A stretch of DNA of 37,589 bases from JBBQNJ01 sp038329845 (GTDB taxonomy: Bacteria > Planctomycetota > Phycisphaerae > Tepidisphaerales > Tepidisphaeraceae). How positions within the stretch are numbered: the stretch's first letter is position 1; the number at the start of each line of letters is the position of its first letter. The position numbers and the translations under genes were made by a program. Shown one piece after another: positions 8,604 to 16,487 of this stretch. The notes under the pieces were generated by a model. The model saw nothing but the letters and a program-made list of their open reading frames with translations. It searched no databases and was not told the origin of the DNA. Location: NCBI GenBank assembly GCA_038329845.1, contig JBBQNJ010000049.1:1-37589 (forward strand). Direction: 5' to 3'.

Positions 8604-9929
8604 TTAGCCTCGGCGGGGCTCGATCGTAGCCAGCCCGCGCAGGGTCGCTTCCGGTTCGGATTGGTAGGACCAAGTGTTGGGCCAGTGCCGCCGAAGCACG
8701 CCTTCCAGGCCCGCCTGCATGCCGCCGGAGACGATCACCCGAGTTGAGATCTTCACCCGGTTCACCCGGCGCAGCCGCGCCAGCCTCGCGGCGCTGGCCT
8801 TGGCCAGGGATTCGATCACCGCCGCCAGCAGTTGCGAACGGGTGGTGGCGAGGGTCAGGCCGGTGAACGATGCTTGGCGCTGGGTGATGCTCATGCGATC
8901 GCCCGCCAAATAGGGCAAAAAACGCACCCCGCTGGTCTTTCGATCCGGGGCCTTTGTCTCGGCGGCCAGCGCGCTCACCTGGGCCAAAAACGCTTCGCGG
9001 GACAGGTCGGGAAACAAGGCCTCGTGGGCCCAGGTGAGCGATGATCCCGCCGCCGCCAGCGTGCTGACGCTCATCCATCGCCGGCCGATTCCCAGCGGGC
9101 GGGTCAACAGCCGCCGATCCGGAACCGGCTCATCCGTGCAAAGACCCAGCACGTCGGTCGAGCCTGAGACGTTGATCAACTGTCCCGGCGCCGCCCCGGC
9201 CAGCAGCAGCGCTGCGCCGGTGTCCATCAGTCCCGCCGTGACCGGCGTTCCGGCCGTCAGCGAAAATTCTTCGCCGCCCTCGCGGGTGATCTGCCCGGCA
9301 ATCACGTCGGATTCCATAACTTCCGGCAGCGCCGACATTGGCACGCCCGCCGCGGCGCACAGACGTTCGTCCCAGCCGCCGAGGGTCAACGTTGAGTACA
9401 GGCCCATGAAGGCCGCATTGGACGGGTCGATCGCCCGAGCGCCGGTGAGACGGCGCTGCAAAAACGTCGTGACATGTCCGAGCAGCGAAGCGCGATCCAG
9501 AACCGCAGGATCGTGCGTGCGAAACCATCGCGCTGTCGTCGAGCTGATCCCGCCGGGAAACGGACGATTGCCCGCGAGGCGCAAATGCTCGTCGATGCCG
9601 ACCTGTCGCTCGAGTTCGAGCGCCGCCTTCACGCTGCGCCGGTCCTGGTGGGTGATGATGGGCGTTAGCGCCTCGCCCGCCGCGTCCATCGCCACCCACG
9701 ATGGGGCCATCCCGGTAAGATGAATCGCGTCCACCGATCGAACGCCGCCGCCCAGTTCGCGCAGCGCTCGGCACACGGCGTCGAGGATCGCCCCCGGATC
9801 GACTTCCACGCGAACTCCCTCGGCGCGGGTGCAGAACGGCGCGCGGGCGATCTCGCCGGCGATCTTCCCATCCCGCAGGAGAGCCGCCTTGACCGATGAG
9901 GATCCAACGTCGATTCCGAGATAGATCAT
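8604..9929 (-). CDS. FGGY-family carbohydrate kinase (xylulokinase-like)
   Basis: 441 residues. The N-terminus IYLGIDVGSSSVKAALL is the phosphate-binding strand of the FGGY/ASKHA kinases. HQDRR (94-98) is a sugar-contact motif. D236 in AGLMDTGAALLLAGA is the expected catalytic base, and NVSGSTDVLG (253-262) is the second phosphate loop. The open frame extends much further upstream, but that is a shadow of the next gene. ATG 9929 is chosen because it starts the family's conserved N-terminus and overlaps the upstream stop by four bases (ATGA), implying translational coupling. At 441 residues it is somewhat shorter than typical xylulokinases (about 480-500). The sugar substrate cannot be told from sequence. 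Confidence 0.85.
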   Translation of the reverse strand: MIYLGIDVGSSSVKAALLRDGKIAGEIARAPFCTRAEGVRVEVDPGAILDAVCRALRELGGGVRSVDAIHLTGMAPSWVAMDAAGEALTPIITHQDRRSVKAALELERQVGIDEHLRLAGNRPFPGGISSTTARWFRTHDPAVLDRASLLGHVTTFLQRRLTGARAIDPSNAAFMGLYSTLTLGGWDERLCAAAGVPMSALPEVMESDVIAGQITREGGEEFSLTAGTPVTAGLMDTGAALLLAGAAPGQLINVSGSTDVLGLCTDEPVPDRRLLTRPLGIGRRWMSVSTLAAAGSSLTWAHEALFPDLSREAFLAQVSALAAETKAPDRKTSGVRFLPYLAGDRMSITQRQASFTGLTLATTRSQLLAAVIESLAKASAARLARLRRVNRVKISTRVIVSGGMQAGLEGVLRRHWPNTWSYQSEPEATLRGLATIEPRRG

Positions 9930-11986
9930 GGCAGCGCCGGCGACGGTGGCTCGAGCAGTGGAGAATCCGCGCCGGAGCTGGAAATCGAAGGCAGCGGCGG
10001 CGGAAGTCGGTCCAGCGCGTCTTCCACATACGCTCGCAACACTTCCGCGACCGATGCGGCGTCGGCGATCTCGCCGCCTGGGGCGTGCGGAACATTGCCG
10101 TCGAACAATTCGGGAAGCTGGCCGAGCCCCTCGGCCCGCAGATGCCGCAGGCACCCTTCCAGAAATACTCGCGCCTCTCGCCGGGCCTTCTCGCCGCGAC
10201 CGTGGACTCGAAGATTCGCGCTGCACAGCGATCCCAGCAGCCAGGGATACGCCGTCCCCTGGTGCGCGGCGCGATCGCGCAAAAGGGCATTTCCCGCGTA
10301 GCGCCCCTCGTACGCCGGATCGCGCGGAGAGAGCGTCCGCAGCCCGAACGGGGTAAGCAACTGCTCGCGAATCCGATCCAGAACCGCCGCGTGCCGGTCC
10401 AGCGAAAGCACACAAAACGGCAGGCTGACCGCCAGGAGTTGATTCGGCCGAATCGCCCCATCAGCGCCGCGATCGTCGACGACGTCATAGCAGCAGCCGG
10501 TCTGCTCATTCCAGAACCGGCGGTTAAAGCCCACATGGATCCGCCGCGCCAGCATCGCCAGTTCAACGCCTGTCGAGCGCTCGCCGTAGCGATCGGCCAG
10601 GCGGGCTACGATCGACACGGCATTGTGCCACAGCGCATTAAGTTCGACCGGCCTGCCATAGCGCGGCGTGATCGCCCATTCGGCGGCCTTGGCGTCCATC
10701 CAAGTGGTCGGTGATCCGGGAAGATGACTGCTCAGCAGCCCATCCTCGTCGATGCGAATGCCCAGATCGGTCCCACTCTGGTGGGCCTGGATAATCCTCA
10801 CCAGCGACGCGAGCCATCGGCGCACCGAGGCGTCATCGCGGGTATAGCAGAGGTACTGCCACACCGCGTTGATCATCCACAGCGACACATCGGCACCGCG
10901 ATAGATCGGCGTCCCGCCGTCTTCGGGGAACTCGCTGGGCAGCAGGCCATTGCGAACGTGGCCCAGCAGCCCCTCGATGAGGGTCCGGGCCGAATCGAAA
11001 TCCCCGCGGACCAGCATCACGCCGCCGAATGCGATCAGCGCCTTGCGGATGTCGGGCGCCGCCCACGGGAACCCGCCAAAAATCCGCACCCCACCCGCTT
11101 GCGAGCCGGCCCCGCCCTTGCGCGGCGGGCGCACCACGAATTGTCCGGCGGCGCGAAGCAAATCGTCGAGGACGGGGTCCGCCGAGACGCCGCCGCGACC
11201 GCTCCGGTCCGATCGCGCATCCTCATCCGCCAGACGGCGCAGAGTTTCTGGCAAATCAATGGGTTCGGTTGAGCAAATGAAATGCGCCGTCTGTCCCGGC
11301 GACAACGTCCAATGCGCCACCCCCGGCATCCACAGGTCCTCCAGTCCGCCGTAGCCGCGCTGCTGTTCGCGGCGGTAGATCGTCGCCAGATACCAGTAGG
11401 CGTCGGAATGAAATCGCCCATCGTGCGCGAAAAACGCCTCGGGCGTTCGGGCCGTGGCCGGGATGCGCCATTGATCGTCCCCATGCGCCTCGGCGCGAAG
11501 CCGCCCATTCCACTGGTACATCAGTTCGTGAATTCCGCGCAGGGCGAACAGCGGACGAAGTTGAAACTCGATCGGCCGCTGAGCGCCCAGCAGGGTGTAG
11601 CTCAGACAGACGGTCGATTCGCCTTCCAGCAGGCGCAGCGACTTCTCGACCGTCCAGCCGTCGGCCTGGTAGGCCCAGCGCGGATACGGATGGGTGTCGA
11701 ACGCGCGAAGCAACTGATGACCGCGGGGATGGATCGTTCCGGGATATTCATTCACCGCCAGCGGGCATGCCGCACCACCGTGGATCACGGTCTCCTCGAC
11801 CCGCGAGAGGATGACCATCCGGCGAACGGGCGACGCCATCGCCGCGACCAGCAGCCCGTGATACTTACGGGTGTTAAGCGAGATGATTGACGAGGCGGCG
11901 TAGCCCCCCAACCCGTTCACCGCGAGCCACTCCCGCGCCATCGCCTCTTCCAACCCGACGGCCGAAACGTCGAGGTTCACCATCAT
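9926..11986 (-). CDS. Glycogen-debranching-like enzyme (amylo-alpha-1,6-glucosidase family)
   Basis: 686 residues. EWLAVNGLGGYA followed by TRKYHGLLVAA (19-49) is the hallmark of the N-terminal domain of archaeal-type debranching enzymes. TWMDAKAAEW and RPVELNALWHNAV (about 428-450) mark the (alpha/alpha)6 GDE_C domain (GH133-like). The segment usually reading PWFxDWGRD is here PWAAPDIRK (307-315): the Trp-Gly and final Asp of WGRD are lost (Asp to Lys at 315), so activity or specificity may differ. GGGAGG (11995-11990) lies 3 nt before ATG 11986 and 6 nt before a second ATG at 11983; either may be used. It is the first gene of an operon with a sugar kinase and a glycosidase-like gene, suggesting breakdown of an alpha-glucan or related oligosaccharide. 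Confidence 0.8.
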   Translation of the reverse strand: MMVNLDVSAVGLEEAMAREWLAVNGLGGYAASSIISLNTRKYHGLLVAAMASPVRRMVILSRVEETVIHGGAACPLAVNEYPGTIHPRGHQLLRAFDTHPYPRWAYQADGWTVEKSLRLLEGESTVCLSYTLLGAQRPIEFQLRPLFALRGIHELMYQWNGRLRAEAHGDDQWRIPATARTPEAFFAHDGRFHSDAYWYLATIYRREQQRGYGGLEDLWMPGVAHWTLSPGQTAHFICSTEPIDLPETLRRLADEDARSDRSGRGGVSADPVLDDLLRAAGQFVVRPPRKGGAGSQAGGVRIFGGFPWAAPDIRKALIAFGGVMLVRGDFDSARTLIEGLLGHVRNGLLPSEFPEDGGTPIYRGADVSLWMINAVWQYLCYTRDDASVRRWLASLVRIIQAHQSGTDLGIRIDEDGLLSSHLPGSPTTWMDAKAAEWAITPRYGRPVELNALWHNAVSIVARLADRYGERSTGVELAMLARRIHVGFNRRFWNEQTGCCYDVVDDRGADGAIRPNQLLAVSLPFCVLSLDRHAAVLDRIREQLLTPFGLRTLSPRDPAYEGRYAGNALLRDRAAHQGTAYPWLLGSLCSANLRVHGRGEKARREARVFLEGCLRHLRAEGLGQLPELFDGNVPHAPGGEIADAASVAEVLRAYVEDALDRLPPPLPSISSSGADSPLLEPPSPALP

Positions 11987-12009
11987 AATCCTCCCTGAAA
12001 GGTGCGCCC

Positions 12010-12015
12010 ATTGTA
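12010..12015 (-). promoter_or_regulatory. Candidate -10 box for the carbohydrate operon
   Basis: On the minus strand TACAAT (12015-12010) lies about 24 nt upstream of the first ATG of the debranching-like gene and 15 nt from its Shine-Dalgarno. No convincing -35 is seen at 17 nt. The divergent region 11987-12123 must also hold the start signals of the small plus-strand gene. Confidence 0.25.
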
Positions 12016-12123
12016 ACGCATCGGCCCGACCATTGGTACGTCCTTTGCAGATCTTTCTCTCGCAACGCCGGTCCGAAGACCCACGATTTGACTGACAACC
12101 GTTCGCCAACCTCAGGAGAAACC

Positions 12124-12264
12124 ATGAATCCCACCCGCTCGCTTGCGTCCAATTCCCGCTTCCGCCGTGGCGCGCTGGGCAAGGCTCTGATCGTCTGGTT
12201 CGCCAGCGGCAGCATCGTGGTGGCGTTGATCGCGTATCTCGCGTTCGGCGCCATGGGGTGCTGA
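12124..12264 (+). CDS. 46-residue single-span membrane protein
   Basis: A short open frame with a strong Shine-Dalgarno (AGGAG at 12114-12118, 5 nt before the ATG) and an intrinsic terminator 28 nt after its stop. The N-terminal half is basic and Ser/Arg-rich (NPTRSLASNSRFRRG). Residues about 21-45 form one hydrophobic helix (ALIVWFASGSIVVALIAYLA) ending in MGC. By the positive-inside rule the N-terminus would be cytoplasmic. It is flanked by a divergent carbohydrate operon and the convergent end of the ribosomal operon, and appears to be its own transcription unit. I recognise no family. The ribosome binding site, codon use and terminator make it a likely real gene. Confidence 0.7.
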   Translation: MNPTRSLASNSRFRRGALGKALIVWFASGSIVVALIAYLAFGAMGC

Positions 12265-12291
12265 TCGCCCCGTCGGCACCCAAAAATACAA

Positions 12292-12320
12292 GCCCGCGCG
12301 ACTGTACGAATCGCGCGGGC
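12292..12320. terminator. Bidirectional intrinsic terminator
   Basis: GCCCGCGCGA (12292-12301) and TCGCGCGGGC (12311-12320) form a perfect 10-bp GC-rich stem with a 9-nt loop. It is followed on the plus strand by CTTTTC and on the minus strand by TTGTATTTTTGG. It ends the small membrane-protein gene on the plus strand and the ribosomal superoperon, whose last gene stops at 12349, on the minus strand. Confidence 0.9.
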
Positions 12321-12348
12321 CTTTTCTGTTGCGGGTTAGATCGCGTCT

Positions 12349-12945
12349 TTACGCCTGCGGCGCGGACGAATTGGCCTCACCGGCATTCGTCGTCTCCGCG
12401 GCATCTGTCGAAACCGCCCGCGCCTCGGTGGCCTCGGTGCCTTCGGACTTGCCCTTTCGCAGCACTCGCCCGGCGAACTCGTGCTTGCGCTCGTTGCGCT
12501 TGCGACGCAGCCCGGCACTGCGCCGGCGCGTGGCGGCGTTCGGCTTGGACTGCTCGGTCACCAGTTGCAGCAACACGATATCGCCGCCATCGCCGATCCG
12601 GTGTTCGGCGAGTTTGATGATCCGCGTATATCCCCCGCTGCGGTCGATGAACTGCGGTGCCACCTCCGAAAACAGCTTCTGGATCAACGTCTGCTGGGTG
12701 AACTCCTGGTTCTTGTCCACCAGCCGGCGATCGCCCAACAGAGCCACGACGCGACGGCGAGCCGCCAGCGTGTTGGTCCGCGCCAGAGTGATCAGGCGCT
12801 CGGCCATCGAACGCACTTCCTTGGCCTTCGGCAACGTGGTGCGGACTTTGCCGTGATCGAACAAGCTCTGCACCAGGTTGCGGCGCATGGCGGTACGATG
12901 TTCGGTGTCACGGCTCAACTGGCGGCCGCGGTTTCGGTGACGCAT
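12349..12945 (-). CDS. rplQ: 50S ribosomal protein L17 with C-terminal extension
   Basis: 198 residues against about 120-130 in most bacteria. The first 125 or so are bL17 (MRHRNRGRQLSR start, then TEHRTAMRRNLVQSL), which binds near the polypeptide exit side of the large subunit. The remaining 70 or so residues are a Lys/Arg then Ala/Glu/Thr-rich tail that is probably disordered. A good Shine-Dalgarno (AGAGGT) precedes the ATG by about 6 nt. It is the last gene of the alpha part of the superoperon, 95 nt after rpoA, and is followed by the intrinsic terminator. Confidence 0.96.
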   Translation of the reverse strand: MRHRNRGRQLSRDTEHRTAMRRNLVQSLFDHGKVRTTLPKAKEVRSMAERLITLARTNTLAARRRVVALLGDRRLVDKNQEFTQQTLIQKLFSEVAPQFIDRSGGYTRIIKLAEHRIGDGGDIVLLQLVTEQSKPNAATRRRSAGLRRKRNERKHEFAGRVLRKGKSEGTEATEARAVSTDAAETTNAGEANSSAPQA

Positions 12946-13040
12946 GACTTACCTCTCGATCGCTTTTTAAGTTGCGGGTTTGAACATTCCACGGATCATC
13001 AGGCCCGGCGCCGCAGGCGGCCGCTCGAGGCGGATCAGTT

Positions 13041-14144
13041 CTACTTGGCCTCGGCCGAATCGGTTTCGGCCTCGGTCGACTCATCCAAGTCCTCATCTTC
13101 ATCGTCGTCGGGCATGGCGGCGGCGGCGGCGGCGCGGGCGATGAGATTGTCGGGATCCATTCCCAGGCTCATCCCCAAATCCGCCAGCTTCCGCTTCACC
13201 TCGCGTAATGATGTTTTCCCGAAGCTGCGAACCTTCAGCAGTTCGGCCTCGGTCTTTTTCACCAGCTCGCGGACCGACTGGATTTTCGCCGATTCCAGGC
13301 AGTTGTTCGCCCGCACGCTCAGGTCCAGGTCCTGAACGGTCATGTTCAGTTTCGATTCCAGCTCCGGATCCACCAGCAACTCGTTGGCCTCACGCAGCGA
13401 CTCCAGAGCGTCCTCATTGGCCAATTCGCTGCCCAATTCGAAGTATTGGACGAACGGATTGAGATGCTTGCGGAGGATTTTGCTCGCCTCGACCATCGCC
13501 ATTTCCGGGCTGATCGTCCCGTTGGTCCAGATTTCCAGGATCAACCGGTCGTAATCGACCTTCTGGCCGACACGGGCATCCTCGGTGGCGTAGCGCACGC
13601 GCGTCACCGGCGAGAAGATCGAATCGACGGCGATCAGCCCGATCTCCTGTTCCTCGGCGTCGCCGGTGTTTTCCGCGGCGGTGCGGTAGCCGCGGCCCTT
13701 GCCGACGATCAACGTCATCTCGAAATCGACATCTTCGGTCAACGTGGCGATCACCAGGTCCTTGCTGACCACGGTGATCGAGGGATCGGCGTCGATCATG
13801 CCGGCGGTGAGGGCACCGGCCTTGCGCGACACGAGCTTCATTTCTTTAGGCTCATCCGAATCAAGCTTCACGATCAGGCTCTTGATGTTCAGGATGATGT
13901 CCGTCACGTCCTCAGTGACGCCAGCGAGGCTGGAAAACTCATGTTCGGCCCCCTTGAGCCGAAAATGGGTGACCGCCGCGCCCTCGAGGCTCGACAGCAG
14001 GATTCGCCGCAGGCTGTTGCCGACGGTGGTCCCGAATCCGCGCTCGAACGGCTCGGCAAGAAACTTGCCGTACGTCTCGGTCGAGACCTGGGTGTCGCGC
14101 TGCACGCGCGACGGAAGTTCCAATCCGCGCCATCGAATTCTCAT
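13041..14144 (-). CDS. rpoA: RNA polymerase alpha subunit
   Basis: 367 residues against about 320-330 usually. The N-terminal assembly domain (about 1-235) has FERGFGTTVGNSLRRILLSS, the dimerisation and beta-contact segment. The C-terminal domain (about 255-325) contains LSVRANNCLESAKIQSVREL and GKTSLREVKRKL, which bind UP elements and activators. An acidic tail of about 35 residues (poly-Ala then DDDEDEDLDE) is unusual. AGGAG lies 6 nt before the ATG. It sits between rpsK (147 nt upstream) and rplQ; rpsD, which often lies between rpsK and rpoA, is absent. Confidence 0.97.
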   Translation of the reverse strand: MRIRWRGLELPSRVQRDTQVSTETYGKFLAEPFERGFGTTVGNSLRRILLSSLEGAAVTHFRLKGAEHEFSSLAGVTEDVTDIILNIKSLIVKLDSDEPKEMKLVSRKAGALTAGMIDADPSITVVSKDLVIATLTEDVDFEMTLIVGKGRGYRTAAENTGDAEEQEIGLIAVDSIFSPVTRVRYATEDARVGQKVDYDRLILEIWTNGTISPEMAMVEASKILRKHLNPFVQYFELGSELANEDALESLREANELLVDPELESKLNMTVQDLDLSVRANNCLESAKIQSVRELVKKTEAELLKVRSFGKTSLREVKRKLADLGMSLGMDPDNLIARAAAAAAMPDDDEDEDLDESTEAETDSAEAK

Positions 14145-14291
14145 GGGGTTCTCCTAACGGGACGCCGAATCGAATCGCGGAAGGTTCCCGCCCCCACCGT
14201 TAGGGGCCATCTGGCTTCCGCCTCGCCGACCGGCGTCGGGAATGCTGTGTTCTCATCGCCAGGCGCTGCGCGAAACGCGCCGATACGTTCT

Positions 14292-14702
14292 TTATACGCG
14301 CCGTTTCTTCGGGGGCCGGCAGCCGTTGTGCGGCAGCGGGGTCACGTCCTCGATACCCAAGACCTTCAGCCCGGCGTTCTGCAGTTGCAGCACCGCCTGC
14401 TCACGTCCCGAGCCGGGACCCTTGACTTTCACCTCGACCTCGACCATCCCGTGCTTGCGGGCGGCGCTGGCGGCGGCCTCGGCGGCCCGGCCGGCGGCGA
14501 AGGGGGTGCTCTTGCGGGCGCCCTTGAAACCGACCGTCCCGGCCGACGCCCACGAGAGCGTCTCCCCGGCGGTGTCGGTGATGGTCACCATCGTGTTATT
14601 GAACGTCGCCTTGATGTGGGCCACGCCTCGGGTCACGCCCTTGCGAACCCGCTTCTTCGCGCCGCCTTTTGCGCCTTTAGCGCCTTTGCCTGAATCGGCC
14701 AT
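14292..14702 (-). CDS. rpsK: 30S ribosomal protein S11
   Basis: 136 residues. A short basic N-terminal stretch (Gly/Lys/Ala) precedes the uS11 core with TRGVAHIKATFNNTMVTITD and GSGREQAV. The C-terminus ends in HNGCRPPKKRRV, as the family does, at the platform of the small subunit contacting mRNA in the E site. The frame is open further upstream, but the start at 14702 is chosen because GGAAG lies 8 nt before it and MADSGK is a normal family N-terminus. It lies 115 nt downstream of rpsM. Confidence 0.97.
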   Translation of the reverse strand: MADSGKGAKGAKGGAKKRVRKGVTRGVAHIKATFNNTMVTITDTAGETLSWASAGTVGFKGARKSTPFAAGRAAEAAASAARKHGMVEVEVKVKGPGSGREQAVLQLQNAGLKVLGIEDVTPLPHNGCRPPKKRRV

Positions 14703-14817
14703 GGGTCTGTCTTCCTTGTCTGAAAGCCGGATCCACCGGTCATACGACCGTCCCCGGCTCGGTGCGGGCGGTTCGTCGCGCCAGCCCCACGCGGAGCGGC
14801 GGCGAGCCAAGCCCGGT

Positions 14818-15204
14818 TTACTTCCCGAGTTCCTTCACGCCCTTCTTTCCGGCGACCGTCTTGCGCGGACCCTTGCGAGTGCGCGCATTCGAGCGGGTCC
14901 GCTGTCCGCGCACCGGAAGCGATCGACGATGGCGAGTGCCCCGATGGCTGCCGATGTCGCGCAGCCGTCCGATGTTCTGCTGAATCTGCCGGCGCAAGGC
15001 CCCTTCGACCAGGGCGCTGCGGTCGATGATCGTGATGATCTTCGCCAGCTCCTCCTCGGAGAGATCCTTGGCCCGACGTTGCGGGTCGATCCCCGCCTCC
15101 TTCAAAATCGCATGCGAATTGGTCGGACCCACGCCGTAGATGTAGCGGAGGCTGATGTGGATCGGCTTGTCGGTCGGAATGTCAACGCCTGCTAAACGGG
15201 GCAT
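14818..15204 (-). CDS. rpsM: 30S ribosomal protein S13
   Basis: 128 residues, normal for uS13. The start MPRLAGVDIPTDKPIHISL and the YIYGVGPTNSHAI helix-hairpin-helix are diagnostic. The C-terminus has the conserved RGQRTRSNARTRKG tail that reaches the P-site tRNA. No clear Shine-Dalgarno is visible. It lies between rpmJ (69 nt upstream) and rpsK, as in most alpha operons. Confidence 0.97.
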   Translation of the reverse strand: MPRLAGVDIPTDKPIHISLRYIYGVGPTNSHAILKEAGIDPQRRAKDLSEEELAKIITIIDRSALVEGALRRQIQQNIGRLRDIGSHRGTRHRRSLPVRGQRTRSNARTRKGPRKTVAGKKGVKELGK

Positions 15205-15273
15205 GGAGAGTCCAGTGGTTAAGGGTTCGTCGCGCCGATGCCGGCGCGAATGGATCAGGCTTGGGTCAAGCCT

Positions 15274-15387
15274 TTATCCCTGCTTCTGCTTGTGCTTGGT
15301 GTTCGTGCAGATCACCCGCACGATCCCCTTGCGACGGACGATCTTACAGTTCTCGCAAATCCGCCGCACGCTTGCTCTTACCTTCAT
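15274..15387 (-). CDS. rpmJ: 50S ribosomal protein L36 (zinc-binding form)
   Basis: 37 residues, the usual length. MKVRASVRRICENCKIVRRK carries the first two zinc ligands (C11, C14). C27 and H32 in VICTNTKHKQ complete the C-C-C-H ribbon, so this is the zinc-containing paralogue. AGAGGTG lies just upstream of the ATG. A promoter-like sequence lies 56 nt upstream of the start, so the run rpmJ-rpsM-rpsK-rpoA-rplQ may also be transcribed independently of the genes before it. The open frame extending upstream of this ATG is not used. Confidence 0.96.
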   Translation of the reverse strand: MKVRASVRRICENCKIVRRKGIVRVICTNTKHKQKQG

Positions 15388-15442
15388 GAGACACCTCTTG
15401 ACAGTCAACTCGCCAGCCCGTCCACCGAGCGGCGAATCGATC

Positions 15443-15471
15443 ACTATATCACATCTCGCTTCAACCCACAA
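15443..15471 (-). promoter_or_regulatory. Candidate promoter upstream of rpmJ
   Basis: On the minus strand TTGTGG (15471-15466) and TATAGT (15448-15443) are 17 nt apart, in the 182-nt gap between map and rpmJ. The -10 matches five of six consensus bases, the -35 three of six. It would give a leader of about 50 nt for rpmJ and allow separate expression of the alpha-operon genes. Confidence 0.5.
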
Positions 15472-15569
15472 GCGCCGCTGAACGGCGTTGCATGTCGAAA
15501 TCGATCCGGCACCGATCCGGCGGCGCCCGTCAGGCTCACCGGCCCGATCGCGCCATCCGACGGCGCCGG

Positions 15570-16373
15570 TCATATCCCGCCAGGCGCATGCCCGTCGGTC
15601 AGCACATCGGCGCCGCCCTCGGTGATGGCGACGGTATGCTCATAGTGGGCCGCCGGTTTGCGGTCCCTGGAGTAAACCGTCCAGCCGTCCTCGGCCATCT
15701 CGACATCCCGCCGTCCCATCAGCACCATTGGCTCGACCGCCAGGGTCATCCCCGGGCGAAGGACAAAATCGCCGCGGCGCTGCTCCTGGGTCACGAAGTT
15801 GGCCACCTTCGGCTCTTCGTGCATGTCTCGCCCGATTCCATGGCCGACGAACTCGCGGACCACGCTGAATCCGTTGCGCTCGACGTTGTACTGCATCAGC
15901 CGGGCGATGTCGGTCCACTTGCGCCCCGGCTTCATGTTCTGAATCGCCAGCACCAGCGTGTCCTTGGTCACGTCCAGCAGTTTCCGCGTTTCCGGGCGGA
16001 TCTGCCCGATCGCCACCGTCGTGGCCGTGTCGCAGCAGTATCCATCGAGCGCCATCGCCAAGTCCAGCGTCACCACGTCGCCTTCGCGGAGCAACCGGGT
16101 CTTGCTGGGAATCCCATGCACCACGACTTCGTTGACGCTGATGCAGGTGTGGGCCGGATACCCCTCACCGGCCTTGTATTTTCCACCGGCGGTGTAATGC
16201 AGCGACAGCGATCGGGCGTTGGCTTTTTCCAGCTCGATCCGGGCCAGATCATCCAGGTCCCAGGTACTCACACCCGGCTTGGCGGCCTCGGCCATCATTT
16301 TCAGCACATGGCAGGCGACCTGCCCAGCGCGGCGCATCAGTTCGATCTCGCGTCGGGACTTGTAAATGATCAT
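15570..16373 (-). CDS. map: Methionine aminopeptidase, type I
   Basis: 267 residues. It removes the initiator Met from nascent proteins using a two-metal centre. All five ligands are recognisable: the two Asp in DLAMALDGYCCDTATT, the His in EFVGHGIGRDMHEEP, the Glu in LAVEPM, and the Glu in HYEHTVAITEGG. HTCISVNEVVVHGIP is the substrate-side His segment. The N-terminus MIIYKSRREIELMRRAG fits the family, so ATG 16373 is preferred over an in-frame GTG at 16397; neither has a strong Shine-Dalgarno. The gene follows secY as in many bacteria, but no adk is present between them. Confidence 0.95.
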   Translation of the reverse strand: MIIYKSRREIELMRRAGQVACHVLKMMAEAAKPGVSTWDLDDLARIELEKANARSLSLHYTAGGKYKAGEGYPAHTCISVNEVVVHGIPSKTRLLREGDVVTLDLAMALDGYCCDTATTVAIGQIRPETRKLLDVTKDTLVLAIQNMKPGRKWTDIARLMQYNVERNGFSVVREFVGHGIGRDMHEEPKVANFVTQEQRRGDFVLRPGMTLAVEPMVLMGRRDVEMAEDGWTVYSRDRKPAAHYEHTVAITEGGADVLTDGHAPGGI

Positions 16374-16487
16374 GGCGCGTCGATTGGACAGCAGCACCGC
16401 GAAAACTCCGGTCGGACGGGGCCTTGCGCCGATCCTCGCTCACCGAAAAAGCGCCGCGGATCATTCCACTCCAGAAATCCCATCCGG

